Of a DNA stretch of 8,064 bases, positions 5,908 through 8,064 are shown one piece after another. The stretch's first letter is position 1, and every line of letters starts with the position of its first letter. The DNA lies in NCBI GenBank assembly GCA_001829505.1, contig MIBK01000027.1, forward strand, positions 2,293 to 10,356. The letters run 5' to 3'. Under the pieces are notes generated by a model. That model made no database searches, was not told the DNA's origin, and was given only the letters and a program-made list of their open reading frames with translations. The DNA comes from Spirochaetes bacterium RBG_16_67_19 (GTDB lineage Bacteria; Spirochaetota; Spirochaetia; SZUA-6; DRHE01). The position numbers and the translations under genes are program-made.

Positions 5908-8063
5908 GAGGCCGGCGCCGTCAGCTCCGCGGGGAACAGGGCGGCCAGGGCCTCCTGGATGGTCTGGACGTACAGGAAGCGGATCGAACGGGCCACCTCC
6001 CGCGGCAGCTCTTCCACGTCCTTGCGGTTTCCTTCGGGCAGCAGCACGTGGCTGAAGCGGTTGCGGTGCGCGGCCAGGACCTTCTCCTTCACCCCGCCGA
6101 TGGCCAGAACCCTGCCAGTAAGCGTTATTTCCCCGGTCATGGCGTGCCCGGCATGCACGCTGAAGCCGCTCACCGCCGAGAGCAGCGCCGCGGTGATGGC
6201 CACCCCGGCCGAAGGCCCGTCCTTGGGGATGGAGCCTTCCGGCACGTGGATGTGGATGTCGCGGTCCCGCGGAAAGGACGCAGTGCCGGCCACGCCGGTA
6301 GTGCCGGCCGTGCCTGCTGTGCCGGGCTGCGGGGCGCCGGCCAGCCGGAAACAGGAGGCATTGGCGCGCAGGAAGGACAGCGCGGTCTGGGCGCTCTCCT
6401 TCATCACCTCTCCGAGGCTGCCGGTGAGGATCAGCTCGTTGCTGCCCCCCTCCAGCAGGGCCACCTCGACCGGGAGCAGGGTGCCGCCGTTCTCGGTCCA
6501 GGCCAGGCCGTAGACCAGCCCGGGCTTGGGCTGGGAAAAGAGGGTTTTTTCCTGGAACTGTTCAGCGCCCAGGTAGGCGGCAACGCGGCGGGAGGTGACC
6601 ACGACCCGGAAGGCCGGAGGCGGGACCGCGGCCTCTGGAGAGGCCTGCGCGGCGGCTTCCGATGCAGCGGCCTCCGAGGGAGCGGCTTCCGGCTCGGGGG
6701 CCGCGGGGGGCACCAGGCCCTTGCGCACCGCCCGGCGGGCGAGCTTCCTTAGTATCGTGGCGATCTGCCGCTCCAGGCTGCGCACGCCGGACTCCATGGT
6801 GTAGCCGCGGATGATCCGCAGGACCGCCGAGCGTTGGAAGCGGATGTCCGCCCAAGCCAGGCCGTTCTCGCGGAGCTGCTTGGGGATCAGGAAGGCGGAG
6901 GCGATGTGGGCCTTCTCGTACTCCGTGTACCCGGGGATCTGGATGATCTCCATGCGGTCGCGCAGGGGGTGGGGGATGTTGTGCACCGAGTTGGCCGTGG
7001 TGATGAACATCACGTCCGAGAGGTCGAAGGGCACCTCCAGGTAGTGGTCCACGAAGGTGGAGTTCTGCTCCGGGTCCAGCACCTCCAGGAGCGCGGAGGC
7101 CGGGTCGCCCCGGAAGTCGGAGCTCATCTTGTCCACCTCGTCCAGCAGGAATACCGGGTTGCGGGTGCCGGCCTTCTTCAGGCTCTGCAGGATCTTGCCC
7201 GGCAACGCCCCGACGTAGGTCTTGCGATGCCCGCGGATCTCCGCCTCGTCCTTGACCCCGCCCAGGCTCACGCGCACGAAACGCCTCCCCAGGGCGCGGG
7301 CCACGCTCTTGCCCAGGGAGGTCTTGCCGGTGCCCGGCGGGCCGGCGAAGCACAGGATGGGCCCTTTCAGCTCGCCGCGGTTGAGCAGGCGCACGGCGAT
7401 GAAGTCCAGCACCCGCTCCTTGACCTTGCGCAGATCGTAGTGGTCCTCGTCGGTGGAGTTCTGCTCCGGGTCCAGCACCTCCAGGAGCGCGGAGGCCGGG
7501 TCGCCCCGGAAGTCGGAGCTCATCTTGTCCACCTCGTCCAACAGGAATACCGGGTTGCGGGTGCCGGCCTTCTTCAGGCTCTGCAGGATCTTGCCCGGCA
7601 ACGCCCCGACGTAGGTCTTGCGATGCCCGCGGATCTCCGCCTCGTCCTTGACCCCGCCCAGGCTCACGCGCACGAAACGCCTCCCCAGGGCGCGGGCCAC
7701 GCTCTTGCCCAGGGAGGTCTTGCCGGTGCCCGGCGGGCCGGCGAAGCACAGGATGGGCCCCTTCAGCTCGCCGCGGTTGAGCAGGCGCACGGCGATGAAG
7801 TCCAGCACCCGCTCCTTGACCTTGCGCAGATCGTAGTGGTCCTCGTCCAGGATGGCCCGGGCATGCTCGATGTCCGCGTTGTCGGCGCTGGACTCCGCCC
7901 AGGGCAGGTCGGCGACCCACTCCAGATACGTGCGCAGCACCGCGGACTCCGGGGATAGGGGCTGCATGCGCGCGAGGCGCTTCAGCTCCTTTTCGCTCTT
8001 GGCCTTCACCTCGGGGGGCAGCCCCCGGGCCTCCAGGCGCTCGCCCAGCTCGCGGGCCCCGGT
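5904..8063 (-). CDS. lon: ATP-dependent protease Lon with tandem-duplicated AAA+ half-domain (5' end outside window)
   Basis: Lon is a cytosolic hexameric protease that unfolds and degrades damaged and regulatory proteins. The frame is open to the window edge; the N-terminal substrate-binding domain is missing here. Order on the minus strand: end of the coiled N-domain (LPPEVKAKSEKELKRLARM, then YLEWVADLPW); a first AAA+ half-domain (7847-7452) with Walker A GPPGTGKT (7739-7716), pore loop Tyr (7613-7611) and Walker B Asp-Glu (7538-7533); an identical second one (7451-7056) with Walker A 7343-7320, pore Tyr 7217-7215 and Walker B 7142-7137; then, once only, sensor 1 Asn (6992-6990), arginine finger (6956-6954) and sensor 2 (GVRSLER, Arg 6782-6780). 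An Ala/Glu/Pro linker leads to the protease domain with catalytic Ser (KDGPSAG, 6212-6210) and Lys (GGVKEK, 6083-6081), 43 residues apart as in E. coli Lon. Apart from the extra 132 residues and two low-complexity inserts it is a normal Lon with every catalytic residue in the visible part. Confidence 0.95.
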   Translation of the reverse strand, partial: TGARELGERLEARGLPPEVKAKSEKELKRLARMQPLSPESAVLRTYLEWVADLPWAESSADNADIEHARAILDEDHYDLRKVKERVLDFIAVRLLNRGELKGPILCFAGPPGTGKTSLGKSVARALGRRFVRVSLGGVKDEAEIRGHRKTYVGALPGKILQSLKKAGTRNPVFLLDEVDKMSSDFRGDPASALLEVLDPEQNSTDEDHYDLRKVKERVLDFIAVRLLNRGELKGPILCFAGPPGTGKTSLGKSVARALGRRFVRVSLGGVKDEAEIRGHRKTYVGALPGKILQSLKKAGTRNPVFLLDEVDKMSSDFRGDPASALLEVLDPEQNSTFVDHYLEVPFDLSDVMFITTANSVHNIPHPLRDRMEIIQIPGYTEYEKAHIASAFLIPKQLRENGLAWADIRFQRSAVLRIIRGYTMESGVRSLERQIATILRKLARRAVRKGLVPPAAPEPEAAPSEAAASEAAAQASPEAAVPPPAFRVVVTSRRVAAYLGAEQFQEKTLFSQPKPGLVYGLAWTENGGTLLPVEVALLEGGSNELILTGSLGEVMKESAQTALSFLRANASCFRLAGAPQPGTAGTAGTTGVAGTASFPRDRDIHIHVPEGSIPKDGPSAGVAITAALLSAVSGFSVHAGHAMTGEITLTGRVLAIGGVKEKVLAAHRNRFSHVLLPEGNRKDVEELPREVARSIRFLYVQTIQEALAALFPAELTAPAS
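6279..6327 (-). repeat. lon: 9-bp minisatellite in the Lon protease domain (Gly-Thr-Ala repeats)
   Basis: Five imperfect 9-bp units (plus-strand consensus GTGCCGGCC, starting at 6283) encode GTAGTAGTTGVAGTA in Lon. The insert lies between the helix after the conserved GSLGEVMKES motif and the RDIHIHVPEG strand, where E. coli Lon has a short loop (about LGINPDFYEK). It is probably a surface loop lengthened by replication slippage. Confidence 0.75.
6615..6710 (-). repeat. lon: Ala/Glu/Pro-rich low-complexity linker in Lon
   Basis: About 32 residues made almost only of Ala, Glu, Pro and Ser (repeated SEAA units; DNA repeats of GCGGCTTCC or GCGGCCTCC on the plus strand at 6652, 6667 and 6682). 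They join the AAA+ small subdomain (ARRAVRKGL) to the strand that begins FRVVVTSRRVAAYLG. Flexible linkers of this kind are not part of the conserved Lon core. Confidence 0.7.
7056..7451 (-). repeat. lon: Tandem direct repeat, copy 2 (C-terminal copy in Lon)
   Basis: The second 396-bp unit runs straight into the normal rest of the AAA+ module (FVDHYLEVPFDLSDVMF, then sensor 1). This copy therefore forms the complete ATPase module. The junction reads PEQNST followed by DEDHYDL, where a normal Lon reads PEQNST followed by FVDHYLE. Confidence 0.97.
7452..7847 (-). repeat. lon: Tandem direct repeat, copy 1 (N-terminal copy in Lon)
   Basis: A 396-bp unit, exactly 132 codons, directly abuts copy 2. 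It encodes DEDHYDLRKV to PEQNST, covering the start of the AAA+ large subdomain through Walker A, pore loop 1, Walker B and the following helix, but it stops before the sensor 1 strand. It differs from copy 2 at two positions only (A7541 against G7145, C7761 against T7365), both synonymous. Confidence 0.97.
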
Positions 8064-8064
8064 G

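Noticed and set aside
7056..7847. Repeat considered as a CRISPR array or insertion sequence
   Set aside because: There are only two copies, no spacers, no terminal inverted repeats and no transposase; both copies are coding and in frame within lon.
6562..7920. Second long minus-strand frame (452 codons) overlapping lon
   Set aside because: Gly/Arg/Pro-rich out-of-frame translation of the same strand with no recognisable domain; Lon motifs are all in the other frame.
6834..7958. Long plus-strand open frame (374 codons) opposite lon, containing a repeated segment
   Set aside because: It is antisense to a clear Lon, its repeat comes from the lon duplication, and its composition (Ala, Val, Gln, His, Gly rich) is typical of shadow frames in GC-rich DNA.
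5904..8063. lon considered as a pseudogene because of the duplication
   Set aside because: The duplication length is a multiple of three, no stop or frameshift occurs in the visible part, and all ATPase and protease residues are intact, so it is kept as a coding gene.

Overview
The window holds two blocks. Positions 2-5891 form one plus-strand catabolic or uptake gene cluster. It contains the 3' end of a HisD-family (histidinol dehydrogenase-like) dehydrogenase, a three-part sugar-type ABC importer (substrate-binding protein, double-domain ATPase, permease), a zinc-dependent medium-chain dehydrogenase and a short XRE-cupin regulator. Positions 5904-8063 carry a convergent minus-strand lon gene (ATP-dependent protease), whose 5' end lies outside the window. 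The two blocks are separated by 12 bp, and a small hairpin there contains both stop codons.

The organism is a bacterium with moderately high GC. The mature start of the binding protein (GGGQEE after a hydrophobic signal, with no lipobox Cys) resembles exported sugar-binding proteins of Spirochaetota. I take that only as a tentative hint to the phylum. By eye, the left block is a little over 50% GC and the lon block about two thirds GC.

In the left block, all genes point the same way with gaps of about 10-90 bp, so they look like one operon. The importer belongs to the ribose/xylose-type family (Peripla_BP_4, RbsA-like, RbsC-like). It would bring in a sugar, polyol or related small hydroxylated compound, which the two dehydrogenases (HisD-like and zinc MDR) would oxidise; the XRE-cupin protein is the likely local switch. 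The HisD-like protein has Cys where histidinol dehydrogenase has a zinc-ligand Asp, and no other his gene is visible. It is therefore more likely a catabolic paralogue than a histidine biosynthesis enzyme. The substrate cannot be told from the sequence.

The most unusual object is lon. A 396-bp segment is duplicated in perfect tandem and in frame (7056-7451 and 7452-7847). It encodes 132 residues spanning Walker A, pore loop 1 and Walker B of the AAA+ core. The copies differ at two bases, both synonymous, so the protein carries two identical copies of the nucleotide-binding half-domain. Only the C-terminal copy is followed by sensor 1, the arginine finger, sensor 2 and the Ser-Lys protease domain. 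This is either a real recent duplication giving an unusual Lon, or an assembly artefact; reads or PCR across the region would decide.
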